A DNA stretch of 64,000 nt from Macrocybe gigantea (taxonomy: Eukaryota > Basidiomycota > Agaricomycetes > Agaricales > Callistosporiaceae), in NCBI GenBank assembly GCA_011319805.1, contig SJRY01000022.1:62001-126000 (forward strand), written 5' to 3'. This document shows, one piece after another, positions 31,861 through 44,205 of the stretch. The stretch's first letter is position 1, and each line of letters begins with the position of its first letter. Made by a program: the position numbers and the translations under genes. A model generated the notes under the pieces. That model had not been told where the DNA came from. It saw only the letters and a program-made list of their open reading frames with translations, and searched no databases.

Positions 31861-32943
31861 ATGTCCGTCTGCTCAGACGATGCTTTCCTTATCAACATAA
31901 CGAATGACCCGGACTTGTATTTTCCTGACGGAAACCTCGTAATCCTGACGCGGGATGAGGCAGGCAACCACACCTACTTTCGTGTGCACCAGTCAATCCT
32001 TTCAAAACATTCCCAATCGTTGAGCGACCATCTTTGCCTCAGCTCACCCTCTCACATGCGCGAATTCTACGATGGCGTGCCCGTCGTAGAGTTTCAGGAA
32101 GACGCAAAGGATTTGCACATTTTTCTAAAATTCCTCTACGAACCGTTGTGAGTGGGACTCTGTATGGTTTTGAGACTGAGGTTTAATGTGGAATGGGAAC
32201 TGACCATGAAGAAATTTAATTACAGCGCGGCGCCATTGCAACGAGGAGACCCCGACATTGCGTATACAATGTTCGGTACACTGAAGCTTGCGGATAAGTT
32301 TTTTATCCAACCACTAAAAGACATGATAATGTCACACATACGTGAGGATTGGCCTCAGACCCTCCAAGGATGGGACGAGAGAGAAGCCTTTTATCAGCGT
32401 CGCCTTAAAAGTTCTCCAGGCGCAACAATGGACGACATTGCGCCCGAACCGGCGTCCGTCATTCGCCTAGCTCGCATGTTCGAGCCGGGCATTTTGACGA
32501 TTGCCTTCTACCACCTGTCGCGCTTGTCCATGACTGCTGTTTACCGGCAGCACGGCCATCATTCGCGGTCCTCTCGAGGCGTTCGCGCGCACCTCCTATC
32601 AGTGGAGGACAGGGAAAAAGCTGTCGCTGGTCGAGAACGCATGTTCGCGTGGCTCGCGGACAGGCTGGAAGCCGCCATGTTTGACACGTGGCAGTGCAAT
32701 GCGGAAGGCTTGTGCCATCTTCACATCATGTGGCGCGTCGTCGTCCTTCAACGCGCCGCTATGCGCACCATGGACATTCTGGCGACTCTGCGATCCATGC
32801 GGAGTCATAAGGTCGAGCGCGGTACGAGCGAGCACGTTGAGGACGCTGTTTGCGCGGACTGTAATGCTAGATGGGATCAAATCCTCTTCGATACCCGACG
32901 CGATTTCTTCGACGCTTTGTCTATTTTCTTTCCGGATATCTAG
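31861..32943 (+). CDS. BTB/POZ-domain protein
   Basis: BTB domains mediate dimerisation and often link to cullin-3 ubiquitin ligases. Mushrooms carry many of unknown role. The N-terminus has the fungal BTB pattern: NDPDLYFPDGNLVILTRDEA, then YFRVHQSILSKHSQSLSDHL, DGVPVVEFQEDAKDLHIFLK and FLYEP. A 78-nt intron (GTGAGT to TACAG, about 32147-32224) splits the domain and joins in phase to AAPLQRGDPDIAYTMFGT. The rest, about 230 residues, is helical, with LKLADKFFIQPLKDMIMSHI, RLARMFEPGILTIAFYHLSR and a Cys pair in VCADCNARWDQI. It begins only 138 nt after the MRJP stop on the same strand, so its promoter must be very short or overlap the MRJP gene. Confidence 0.8.
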
Positions 32944-34358
32944 TTGTATATTTACTAGGCATTGTCCTTATTGGATGGTCTATTTCAACACTAACACTGC
33001 ACCAAACTTCGGACGGGCACCGCCTTTTGAATACTCGGGATATCTCGCCACATGTTGGCTCAGTCCACACCAAACTCGATATACGACGTTTACAATTGTC
33101 TTCCCGATGTTATCGCGGCACAAAATGCGGAAGATTCCAGCACGGGCAACGTGCCGCGAACCAAGCGGTGACGCAATGAGGTGGCATGAGCCACCCAAGC
33201 TGTCTCCTCGCTCATCCCGTCCGCATCGCTGTCAGCGCCCAAGCCATTGTGATTTACAACGGATAAAGTCGCTTTGAGGTAATTCCGCCTCAAAACGTCC
33301 CCACGACTAGATTCTCATACTCCGACAATTTAAAACGCGGTGGGTCTCACAGGCATGGTCGTCGCCTTGCCGTGATGCCGGCAGTGCCCTCTGTACATTT
33401 GTACATTTGTAGTCGCATACTCGCATATAGCATACAGTTTCCCATGCCAACGGCCCAGTGCCCCCCAGCAGCTCACTTCACTTCGCGTTTCAACTGAGCT
33501 AAAACGGAGCCTCGGCAAGTCGCAGCTGGATTTAAGATTTTAGAACATCCCTGAAGTTTCAAAGCCCGGAGCCGAGTGGAGTCCAAACACGTACATGACT
33601 GGCATAGCATCCAACAGTTGTTTGGGGCTTTCCCTGTGTTCGGCCAGCAAGCCTTGCCTCTGCCCCTGCCAAAATCATGACCTAGGTTAGTCTAGGCCTC
33701 GGTTAGGTTCAGAAAATTTATTGAAGTCCCACAAATTCCTCAAGAGGTCTAAATTTAGATGAGTTCATGACCCGGTAAGTTCGTCCTTATTTGCATTCAT
33801 CACTGAGAACTCCTCACATCAGATACAGTTCGCCGCATCCTACATGCTCTCTCTGGATGAGTCTAGTAGTGAAGATATCCCGTTTGAAAAATGCGACCAA
33901 TGAGTGTGAACGAATGCTGTGTCAACGCCGTGATCTTAGGGACGTGCAATTTCTGGAAACCCTCGAGTATATCTGCAGCGCGGTTTGGGGCTAGCCGAGG
34001 TGTAATAGGACGTGCTAGCTGAAGTGAAATTGGTTGAGCACAAGCGGGGATGCCGAACGTGACCGTCACGGTTTACCCACTGTTTGGCCCAATCCTGCAA
34101 CCAGCCCTCAAGTGACTGCAATATTTACAGCGCGATCCTCAATTACATCATCGGTAGAGGGTTAGAAGCGTGACAGGTACAATCCTGAATTCCATATCAA
34201 ATCTCATATTGTATATCAGACCCTGTAAATGTAGAACTGGCTAGCCGAAGCGAAGTAAAGTGGGCGCTGCAAATGCACTCTAATAAAAGCCACACAAATG
34301 CTGGAATCGAGCATTCATTCTACATTCTCAGCACCTTACACCCTCTATCTGCTCGTAA
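32944..34358. other. Gene-free stretch
   Basis: About 1.4 kb with overlapping short frames on both strands and no splice-supported gene. Frames at 32681-33277 extend out of the BTB exon in another phase. The last about 150 nt before 34359 contain an A/T-rich promoter-like patch (AATAAAAGC near 34281). Confidence 0.6.
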
Positions 34359-35382
34359 ATGAGTCTCGAACACGTCAACTATGCCCATGCATTTGGTATG
34401 AACTCGCTGGCGGGGCCAATCGTTTTTGCAATTTTGTACGCCTTCTTGCTGGTTTGGTTCATGCTTCGGTCCATAGCACGTCCAACGTACGTGTTCATCA
34501 TATTGACGCTCTTTTGCATGGGTGAGGGTTGCTTGCCTCCATACAATTTGATGATCTGCTGATCCTTTTCTTGGGTCTAAAGTACGGATAGCGGCGTTCG
34601 CAATCCGGGCTGTTTTAGTTGGCTCTGATTCGGCTGGAACTAAGATGAGGCTCTTGGTCGTGAATCAGATCCTCTCTGGAGTCGGTTTCTTCCCCTTGCT
34701 TTATTCGGCGTATGTGCTTGTCCTCGATCGGTATGTAAACGTGACGTGACGCTTATGGCACAAAAGCGCTGGAGAACTAATGCCTTTGCATCTGCGTCAG
34801 TTATATGCTTCTTCCGCCTCGTCAGACAAGTGCGATTTCCAAATTATTCCGTAACAGAATGTTATTTCATCTCGCCATCATGACGGCCGTCGCTCTGGGA
34901 ATCGCTGCCTCTGCAATATCGCAGGGTCAATCGTCCAAGAGCAAAATCTTGCGCATCATCAGTGCCATTCTATTCCTCATCCTCACCATCATCTTGGCCA
35001 TTTACACATTGAACCTGACACGATTAGAATTCACCGGTATGCTCTCTGATGTGCATTTCCACGAAAGGGAGCGCTATAGCTGACTGGGCTGCCTTGAACA
35101 GAACAATTGCAAGAACAACACACCATAGAGAAAGACCGTTCGTTTGGGAAGGAATATGGCTCCCTCGTTCTCTGCGTCGTCTGTGGACTCCTTCTCATTA
35201 GAGAAGCGTTCGTGACCGCTTCTGCCAATAACCTGTCCGTGCAATACAACGAGCACCTCTGGTATCCTTTGATGGCTCTACCAGAGATCATTGCGGTCAT
35301 CTTGTTTGCGGTACCGGGGCTGGTCCCTCCCCGCTCGGAATTGCCATCTGACGAAGAAGCTGGATACCGCGTCAATAAGTAG
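34359..35382 (+). CDS. Multi-pass membrane protein A (about 7 TM), unknown family
   Basis: Function not recognised. It is organised like fungal seven-helix proteins such as the RTA1 group but lacks motifs I can tie to them. It starts MSLEHVNYAHAFGMNSLAGP. Membrane segments include IVFAILYAFLLVWFMLRSI, IRIAAFAIRAVLVG, VNQILSGVGFFPLLYSAYVL, LAIMTAVALGIAASAIS, IISAILFLILTIILAIYTL and LVLCVVCGLLLIREAFVTA. The end is conserved: YNEHLWYPLMALPEIIAV, then PGLVPPRSELP. Four exons join in phase (introns at about 34519-34580, 34730-34799 and 35037-35100). The tail is short and acidic (SDEEAGYRVNK). A tandem paralogue follows at 35894. Confidence 0.72.
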
Positions 35383-35893
35383 AGGTTCAGCCATACAGTT
35401 GCCATACCATTCACATTCAATAGATTACACCTACACTGCTTTTGTTCGCCGCATCATCTGGATGTACCGTACGACGATAATGAATCATGAGACTCCCGAC
35501 GTGTTCGAATTTGCAGATTAGATTTGGCAGCGTTCGTCCGCAGCAGACTAGGTCTTCTTTCACAACATTTTCGTTTGCCGTGTCTGGGAGACCTACTACA
35601 TGCTGGGATAGAGACCTCACTCGCATACCTCCAAGGAGCCTGGGAGACGGATCTTTTGTTGCTTCTACTGCTGGATTTTTGTTAGAGACGCACTGGATGC
35701 ATTGGTAGGTTTCTCGCTATCCTTCAGCTTTGCACTGGTCTGGACTTCGACTACCGCGTGAATCTTGGCCGTCTTGGCAGTCAGCACTGCATTTCAGCCG
35801 ACCCTCTGACACTTCTCAGCGTGTTGGCGGATAAAGCATGAAGAAAGACCTTCGCAGTTGTGCTTGCTTCCAACATCCTGACCTTCATCCTTC
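35383..35893. other. Intergenic region between the two membrane-protein genes
   Basis: About 510 nt. A 73-codon plus-strand frame at 35487-35708 and overlapping frames show no similarity to the neighbouring genes. It is presumed to be 3' end of copy A and promoter of copy B. Confidence 0.5.
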
Positions 35894-36930
35894 ATGAGCG
35901 ATGTCGACTACGGAAAGCTTTTTGGCCTCAAATCCTTACCGGGTTCGGTCGTACTGGCAATTGCCTATGGAATCCTGCTTGGTTGGTATTCCTACCAAGC
36001 CATTCGTCTCTGGACATATGTCTTTGCATCTTTGGCCATTTTCTGCGCTAGTAAGTAGTCTTCAAGATCGTTTTGAATCGCATGGATTTATTCGTACTTA
36101 GTACGGACGGTGGCCTTCATTTTACGAGCTGTCATCGTCTCATTAAGCTCAGCAAGCCATACGCTGACTCTCATAACCGCGGATGGAGCCCTTTTTGGCG
36201 TTGGATTCTTTACTCTTCTGTATTCCGCATACATCCTAGTCCTGGATAGGTCAGTCGGATGAAGGGAGTCGTCGCGAAACTCAGACTGACCACTCGCGTC
36301 AGGGAGTCACTCCTTGACCAGCCTCCTCGCAGAGGCATCATTCCCATGCTCACAGATAATCCATGGATGTTCACAGTAGCCACCATCATTTCCGTCATAG
36401 TGGGAATAATTGGTTTTGCACAACCCAGCCAACATGAACCTGAAGATGGCAAGGGCCTGAGGAAGATTAGCGCCATTCTGTTTCTGGTGCTTACAGTGCT
36501 GTTGGCATATCAGACTCTGATTTTGACGAGCATGGAACTGAGAGGTATGTCGTTCGAGTTACCATCCATCTTCCAGTACCTTGCGCGGCCTCGATTCTCA
36601 TCCTTTTGGAACATCACAGCTAGGGTGCCGGATCGAAATGATGAAGAGCTGACAGGGAAACGATACGGGATGTACATCCTCTGCTTCATATCGCTCGTCC
36701 TCTTGATTCGGCAAGCATTTGCCACTGCCACAGTCGAGAAGCCGCGAAAACTGAACAACGAACACTTTTGGTATCCCTTCATCGTTATTCCGGAGATTCT
36801 TTCAGTCATATTATATGCAACTCCTGGCTTAGTGCCATCACGAGCAGAGTTATCGGCACGGGAAAAGATCCAATCTACAATGCCTTTCACTCGTCTTCGA
36901 CGGCACATGGCACGAGGTGTAACCCAATAG
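35894..36930 (+). CDS. Multi-pass membrane protein B, tandem paralogue of A
   Basis: Start at 35894 gives MSDVDYGKLFGLKSLPGSVV followed by LAIAYGILLGWYSYQAIRL, the first membrane helix in the same position as in copy A. After an intron (GTAAGT to TTAG) come LRTVAFILRAVIV and FGVGFFTLLYSAYILVLDR, then VATIISVIVGIIGFAQPS, ISAILFLVLTVLLAYQTLIL and YILCFISLVLLIRQAFATA. The conserved end is NNEHFWYPFIVIPEILSVIL then PGLVPSRAELS. It differs from A by a loop of roughly 40 residues before the penultimate helices, where a 60-90 nt stretch near 36545-36625 may be an unspliced intron, and by a basic tail (RLRRHMARG). Role unknown. Identity to A is moderate, so the duplication is not recent. Confidence 0.72.
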
Positions 36931-37052
36931 TCGATTCGCGAAAACCATTTCGTTATATCGGACGTACTTTACATATACATACATAGATCAACATTCGTGA
37001 TGTGTTTCGTATTCTGGTAATAATACATTCCTGCTTGATAATCGTGTGAACT

Positions 37053-40000
37053 TTAAATGCCATTCCATTCAAAGCCTTTCTTGACGGTAAACATAGCATT
37101 CAATGGCAGATTATTGCTGCTCGTCCCGACAAGGACGCGATATGTCCCGGTCTCAATCGTCCAGGTACTATAAAGTTCACTCCAATACGAGACGGCATAC
37201 TTGTCGAGTTTCAGCGTGACACGTTCCGTTCGCCCTGGTTGGAGGTTCTTCACTTTCGCAAATGCTTTCAGTTGCAGAGGAGGATGGGTGAGGTTCGAAG
37301 TGGTGGGAAGGGAGACGTAGAGCTGCACAACTTCAGAGCCTGCGACTGATGCTGCATTCGATACAGATAACGTGGCTTGCAGGGAGAATTCATCCTCTGA
37401 CACGGCAGGCTCAGATAATTGAAGATCAGTCAGGGAGAATTTCGTGTAAGAAAGGCCGTGACTAGGAAAGACGAAGATGAGTGCGAAATATTGATGTAAA
37501 TCCAGGGTTTCCTACCCAAAAGCGAAGAGAGGAGCGATCTTGCGGTGGTGGTAATGCTTATAGCCCTACCACGTAAACTTAATGATCGGACATCCCTACA
37601 ACTGACAACTTCGAACTTACAACAAAGAGACCCTCGGCATATCGAACCTGGCCATTCTCGGTATGGAAATGGCCATACGACGGCACGTCTTCCTCAGCCT
37701 TCGGGAACGTTAGGGTCAGCTTGCCCGAAGGATTGTGTTTGCCGAATAAAACGTCCGCTATGGCATTGCCCGACGCATTGCCGAGATACCATGCATGAAC
37801 CAGAGCAGGTACGGAGTCGACCCAAGGCATCAATATCGGTGAGCCCTGCAGAAATGGATATTGACATCTCAGCAGAGAGCGTAACGCGAGATACCATAGA
37901 TGACGCACGGACTGGGTGACCACAATTGTCTTGGGATTGACTGCAGCCACCTTGAAGACGAGCTCATCGGTACGGCCAGGTAGGGCTAGCGTGGTGCGAT
38001 CATATCCTTCCGTTTCCCAGTCGGAATTCAGCCCCACGATGGCGATGACAGCATCGGCTTCCTTTGCGAGCTTGACGGCTTCATCCATCATGTCGTCGGG
38101 ATTCCTCACTTCAGCTCCACCCAGGCGGACGCCAGGGTTGCTATCGGGTCGATGAGATGAGATCAACGATGATAAATCTAAACCTCATTGCTCACCTGTC
38201 CATGACAGTTTGATCTTCATCGCCGTCAGCGGGGCCACGAACGTTGCAAAATTCAACCAATATATCATGCTTTCTGTTCGCCTTCAAGGGATATACGCCC
38301 TTTTCTTCGAGAGTCCCTACTCCAAAGAAATCCTCTCCACGTCGTTGGCGTGTCCAGTTATCAATTACGAGTTGACCGTCGACATACAGCTAGTGGATAC
38401 GTCCGTTAATGAACCGTCCCAGGATACGCCGAGTAGGCACTTACTTTTGCTCTGCCAGCGGTAATAAGGCCGAACTCGAAATCGATGTCATAAGGGCGTG
38501 GCTTCAGTTGGCCACGTAATCTCAACGTCCACCGTTTGGTGATATCCTTCGGCGTTGAAGTACTGATGAAAATACGTGTCTCGTAATGAGTTGGGTATCA
38601 ATGGGTTCCTCTACGGGGTCATGCTATTATCGTCCAAGTGACAGTGCCAAGTTCCAATCCAGCCTCGTTCGCCGTTCTCAGTGAACATATCATAATCAAG
38701 GGAAGGCATGGTCTTATAGGCTAGAAGGTATGTCATTAACGTTAGGAGGATCTGACGAGCATTGCGGCATACCTCGAGCGCCTTCACTGTAGGTCACCTC
38801 AACGTTGCCTGCCGATTGTAGAGCATTGACGATGCCATCATATGGAGAGACGTAATATGAAACTTTCAATGCAGCTGAACCGCCTCCGGATACAACGAAG
38901 GCTTTGGCATTCCCGCCCACAATGGCAATCTTCTTCACAGATTCCGGCTTCAAGGGAAGGACGTCGCCCTCGTTCTTCAAGAGAACGATGGACTCGGCGG
39001 CGACTTTGCGCATCAACGCCTTGTCTTCGTCGCTTTCCACTGTTCGTTCAACGCCATCCCCATCGAGTACCTGAACGGGCGTCGGACTAAAATACATGTC
39101 TTGAGAGCATCAACATACCTCCGGAGCACCTCTGGCACATTTCTGTACGAGTTCGAGAACTTTCTTGGCTCTCGCTTTAATGTCTCGTGTTGTGACTTTA
39201 CGGGAAGTGATGCTTCGGTTGACGAGATCGAGCGTCCGCCACTTGTTGACGCCGGGCATCTCAAGGTCCAGGCCAGCTTTGATGGCCAAGTCAACGCTGT
39301 ACACACCGAACCAGTCGCTCATAACCTGAAGGGGCGGTAATCAAGGGGATGGCAAATGAGAAGAAATCGGGGCGACATACGAGACCGGTGTACTCCCACT
39401 CATCGCGCAGGATCTTTGTCAACAGATATGGGTTCTCAGAAGCGTGAGGACCATTGACACGATTGTAGCTACCGACAAATTTCAGTCATGTAGAGAACCA
39501 CAGGGGAAAAAAAACTTACGCGGTCATGAAGGACCAAGGATTAGCGTACTTACGGGCCAACATGAAGGGCATTAGGTATATCTCACGGAGCGCTCGCTCG
39601 CTGATGACGCTGTTATAACCTTGGCGATCGTCTTCTTTATCATTACCGCTGAGAAGAGTCAGGAGTTGGGCCACGAGAGTTGTATTCAGTCGACTTACAC
39701 GAAATGTTTGATAGTGGTTCCAATGCCCCCTTTCTGAACGCCGTTGATATATGACGCCGCGATCAACCCAGATAGATAAGGATCCTCTGAAAAGCTTTCA
39801 AAGCTCTATGGAACATAAGAGGAAAGCATGGGCCATAGGAACAGTGAACGCTCACCCTTCCTCCTAGTGGGTTCTGATATGTGGTTGAATTCGAGTCAAG
39901 TCGGGAGAGAAAAGACGGAAGCTCACACGTTGGATGTTGCAGGTAGGGGCAAGAATGATGGAGGCGGCGCGAAGTTTGGCTTCTTCGGCCAGGAGTTTCA

Positions 40001-40365
40001 ACCCCACCTCCTCAACGAGTTCCATATCCCAAGTCGCGCCCAGTCCGGTGGAGCACTTTGCGGTACGTGTCAGCTTCAAGTTCGAACTCTGTCGCAAGAT
40101 AGCTTACTGGAAGACATTTCGCTGGCGTGCCCATGAAGAAGTGATTGCCTCGGACACCGTTCGGTCCATCGCTGACCTAGCGGAGCGTCAGATGAACAGT
40201 TGTCCGATGAAAAATGGTGCGGACCTTGATCGCCGGAACTCCTAGGCGTTCCACTGGATGTGTATGCCAGAACCCTACTCCTGCAATGAGAGAAATTGCC
40301 TCGTCGGTCGTCAAGTTCTCAAGAACTGTTTGGACGTCTGCGTTCGCAAAGTCTGAAGGCGCCAT
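37053..40365 (-). CDS. GH3 beta-glucosidase with PA14 insert
   Basis: Glycoside hydrolase family 3; releases glucose from cellobiose and other beta-glucosides. The start at 40365 ([20 protein letters not shown]) has no signal peptide, so it is predicted intracellular. Landmarks are [82 protein letters not shown] and [10 protein letters not shown], whose Asp (39314-39316) is the nucleophile. Then come [18 protein letters not shown], a PA14 domain (about 38160-38700), [20 protein letters not shown] and [20 protein letters not shown], ending with a fibronectin-III-like domain ([11 protein letters not shown]). Roughly twelve introns. Inside PA14 the frame meets a stop at about 38612-38614 after NSM; family-like sequence resumes only after two one-base shifts. 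Alternatively a 52-nt GT-AG intron at 38563-38614 fits the phase but drops about 17 conserved residues. Confidence 0.87.
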
Positions 40366-41484
40366 GAGACCGGGCAAAAGGCAGTGTTCGGCTCAAGTGA
40401 GAACTTTCGGGTGTATCACAGAGCAAGAGAAGGTCAGTAAGGGCTTTTGGGAATATATAAGGAGTTCGGTGCGCCTTCCATATGTATACGAGAGTTCATA
40501 GTGCTGAACAGATGTAATTGTCAGGACACAAAGTCATTTACGCCGACAATTCGCCGACCAAGATATCTCCCGAACAATCGCCGGCACTGAAATCTTCAGC
40601 TGACGTTCTATCTCTTCTTTCCTTGCGACGCGACGTTCTTGTTGGGGAGAGCATGATTTGAATCGGGATTCGTCGCGAAGAAAAATATACCCCATGATAC
40701 CCTTCAATGGCTCTGAATTCCTTTTTATGGATTTTCGCTCGCAAAGCCCTCCTCTCTATAGCTCCATGTCATGCCAATGCGCCTTTATATATATAATGTC
40801 CGGGAAATGCATCCTTCTTGTGAGATTCTGGTATTTGGATGCTGCATTCCTTATTTATTTATTTTTTTTCAAGAAGTCGTTGGATACAATGTCATCAACG
40901 TTTGGACGCTTGTACTATTTAACATCGGACCAGGAGGTAAATCCTTCCGGGACATCGCACGTCCTTATCCTTCAGAGCAATGGAAAACTGATACTCGCTA
41001 CGGCATTTCGGTGAGCCAGGTCTGCGTGACCTGCTTGTCTCTGATATCTTGCGGAACCACCCGATGCGCCTGTATTCCTCCACCCTCCGCTGGCAAATCG
41101 ACATGCATCACTTCTGCCAAGTTAGAACACGCACTCCACCAAGCCCTGGCTAACGGAGGAACACGCGTCTCTGGCTCCACGTACAAAGTCATCGGTGATG
41201 ATCCTGATTTCTTCGCACGACCATTTCACTGGCCTACACTCACATCAACCCCGTCGCTCTGGCATACACCGTGCGGTCCTTGCTGGTCTAGCTCTGCCCT
41301 TCACAGGTCCTGGTTTAGACGCCGTCGTTCACGCCAGGCCAGCCACGACCTCCACGTGCCCTCATTAACTCCGACCACACGCTGGGCTAGGCCTTGACAT
41401 TGTGAGCGGTCGACTCGGGCAACGCTCCCTGCACGTTTTACGTGTACACACCGTCCTGGATACTCGGCATAGCTAAGCTCGACG
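40366..41484. other. Divergent intergenic region between GH3 and F-box-like genes
   Basis: Contains a plus-strand frame of 208 codons (40771-41397) with Cys-rich, Pro-rich composition and no recognisable domain or splice partner. It could belong to an uncharacterised gene but more likely is chance. A GH3 promoter element lies at 40454. Confidence 0.45.
40454..40459 (-). promoter_or_regulatory. TATA-like element of the GH3 gene
   Basis: TATATA, reading leftward, about 90 nt before the ATG at 40365. Confidence 0.35.
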
Positions 41485-43794
41485 ATGAACAGTACTCCTA
41501 ACGTGAACGGCGACATCTTCGCTCACATTCTCTTCTGGATCTCCAATGCTAAAGTCATTCAAACGCTACTCCGTGCCATTCCCATGCATCACCCTTTTTT
41601 TGATCTGGCTCTAAGCCGACTTCTCCAACTGCCCATCTACATCTCGTCAGAGAAGGAACTAAACTCGATATCACATACCCTCTTGACAGGCCTCTTGTTC
41701 GAGGATGAAGCACAGCCACCGCTGAGACTTGTAGAGCGCACCCGGCACCTGGTCGTTTCGGCAGACATCCGGAACGGTTTCATGCGTCGTTTCTAACGAA
41801 CGCGTTTGCATTGAAAACATTGTTTCCTTCTCTCTTTCTGCGTTCTAATAATCTCCGAGTTCTGGATTGGCGTAGCATGCCTGGCCCATCCCAGGAGGAA
41901 CTCGCCATTTTGCGCAACCTCGAGCGACTCGAGACGCTTCGGATTGATTGCCGTGCTCCACGCACTGATATCTTTTCTGCTGAAAGTGAGGAATATTGGA
42001 AGTGAGTCTTTAAATATTTGCAATTGTAATGTTCTGAATATTCATGGTTTTCAGTATCAATGTCGCTCCACTTGTGATGGCGGTCGGCTCAAAGCTGAGA
42101 TCCCTTGAGCTTCGTGGAATAGGGCAATCTCTATTCAGGACTCTAGAGACGCAGTCGGAGGAATTCACATCGTTCACTTCTCTGGAACATCTGCATGTTG
42201 ACCTTACGCACGGAACGTGGGACTGGGAAGGCACTGGTTCACCGCCTCATGGCGCTTCAGACGCTTACCCCTTCCGAAACCTGGGCTTTCCGGCTTTGAC
42301 AAAGGTAGAGCTGCGGGTCAGCGATCTGACCATCAAGGCTGACAAGTGTGGTCCATTGGAGTTCTTCACTTGGGAAACGCTCGAGGAGTTTACTATAGTT
42401 GTAGTGGATTGGTAAGTCACGGCACCGCTTCATGTAGTTCACTCTCTTGACGATTGGATCTAGCTTCAGTTGGGTTACCCTCCGTAACGTTCGTCTCTTC
42501 AATTCGCTTCCGGCGGAAAAGTTCGCCGCGCTGCGCAAGCTAGAAATAAAAGATGAAGGCGGATTCGAATGGGCAGCTGCAGAGGATGAGGCCCGGTCAG
42601 TGATGTCGCTCGGGCGATGCTACGTCGGATTCGTGCCGAACTTCCTTGCGTCGGTCCGTTCGGGGCTGCTCCAGAATCTGACGACGCTCTGGGTGGACCA
42701 CGAGCTTCTTTGTTTCTACCCCAGAAACGCTATAGCCAGCACGAGCTGGGCTGGGTACGATATGAATTTCTATACCGTCAGACAGCTGTGGGAGGGAGGA
42801 TCCAAGCTCGAGGATTCAGAGTGGCAGCGCAAGGCAGAGTGGATTTCTGTTTTGAAGAGCGTTTTCCAGCAGCTCGAGAGCTTAAGAGTGGGATTCGGAG
42901 CAATGGACGCGTACGAGACGGTTCTCATTTTGAGCTGTTGTTCAGTTTCTAAGCTGAAACAGTTCGGATTTCACTACGACTGGCGTTCGAGTGACCGTTT
43001 TGAAGCGGTGAGTTGGGGTCTGGTCCAGACTCGCTATTTATATTGATTTTATTCGCTAGTCCATATGGAAGCCCATCTTTAGAAGTCAAGTCGATCAATA
43101 TTACAACGTGGGTAGACTGTCTCTCCACGACTTATCGATCATTTATTTTCCCACCGAATGCTAGCCAATCTCGCATAGCCTGCTCCGCAGCATAGCGAAA
43201 TTCCACAAGCTGACAGATGTTCACATTCTCCAGCCCCGCCCACGGACGCGCGATTTCTCTCGAATAAGCGAGCGGGACTCTCGACTGATAAACGACATCA
43301 CTCTCCTCTTTCGGTGTAACCCTTCGCTCTGCCGTGTCGGCGTTGGCAGGAACGCAGTGTGGGAACGTCGGTGCGGCCCCAGCTTCTTATCCGAGAGCGA
43401 CTCTGTCAGCGAGTCAAGCGGTCCTTCGAATAGCCGCATGACGTATCAGCTGATGCAACGGGAAGACGTACCGAAATTCTACGACGCGGGCGCAGTCGAT
43501 GGAGGTGCTGGTAAATCACAGTTTGAGGGTCATAACGACCACCGTGCTGAGGACATGGAAGAGCTATCAGGCTCTTGGAACGTATCACGGCCAATGCCCA
43601 CGGCAGATGGTCTTCTTCGGTGGCTATCTAGTTATGGAAACTGGGTTCCATGTTATCGTTCATTCTCGCTGCCGAGCTGCTGGGCTGCACTGTCGCTCTC
43701 GTCGTGTCATCCTTTGATGAGTACGATGGAAATGGCGATACCACTTTTCCATGAGCCTATTTGCATATCTGGTGACAATTTTTCTTTTACCTAA
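41485..43794 (+). CDS. F-box/LRR-like protein of the mushroom type
   Basis: Resembles the very large Agaricomycete group of proteins with an F-box-like start and irregular leucine-rich repeats, thought to be substrate adaptors of SCF ubiquitin ligases. The start reads MNSTPNVNGDIFAHILFWIS. Repeats include LRVLDWRSMPGPSQEELAIL, LERLETLRIDCRA, VGSKLRSLELRGIG, FTSLEHLHVDL, FPALTKVELRVSDL and LRKLEIKDEGGFEW. The end carries FHKLTDVHILQPRPRTRDFS and VGVGRNAVWERRCGPSFLSE. Introns are visible at about 42003-42054, 42413-42465 and 43010-43061, and a 57-nt one at about 43108-43164 removes an in-frame stop. A break at 41790-41793 (one T apparently missing from a T-run) separates the first exon from the repeats. 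The last about 90 residues before 43794 are low in conservation and the true stop may lie earlier. Confidence 0.6.
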
Positions 43795-44205
43795 CAAAGG
43801 GATGATGATTTTAGTCCTTTTAATTCCTATTGGTGAGGTTGATTGCGAGAGATAATCTAATGATAAAAGAGCTTCGTTAGTCGGCTTCACATCGAAGATC
43901 AATTATTCAGATCCAAAAGGCCTGCTGAGGTAAAACGTTGGGTTCTTTGAATTGAATTAAGCTCTTGCAGCCTCATGGACACACAGCGAGGAGCTGCGGT
44001 CCTTTCTTCCGTGTTGGAGGTTGCCAAATGCGGTGTCATTCGGCGCTAAAACGGCTGTGGGTCCGGCACAAGTCACGAGCACGTGCCCACACCATGTCAC
44101 GAACTTCGACCATTCTTGTTTGACATAAAAAGGCGGCGATCGAAAGAGAAACATCGTCCCAATCTTTGTCCCACTCAACCAACTTCTCAGCAAGCATCAG
44201 TATAC
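43795..44205. other. Intergenic region upstream of Argonaute
   Basis: About 410 nt. An A-rich element (CATAAAAAGG at about 44124) lies about 80 nt before the Argonaute ATG and may serve as a weak TATA box. No gene is seen. Confidence 0.45.

Noticed and set aside
33679..33712. TTAGG/CTAGG-like motifs suggesting an interstitial telomere repeat
   Set aside because: Only a few irregular copies; no tandem array.
43108..43164. Frame break in the F-box-like gene at the stop near 43160
   Set aside because: A 57-nt GT-AG intron removes the stop in phase, so no indel is needed here.
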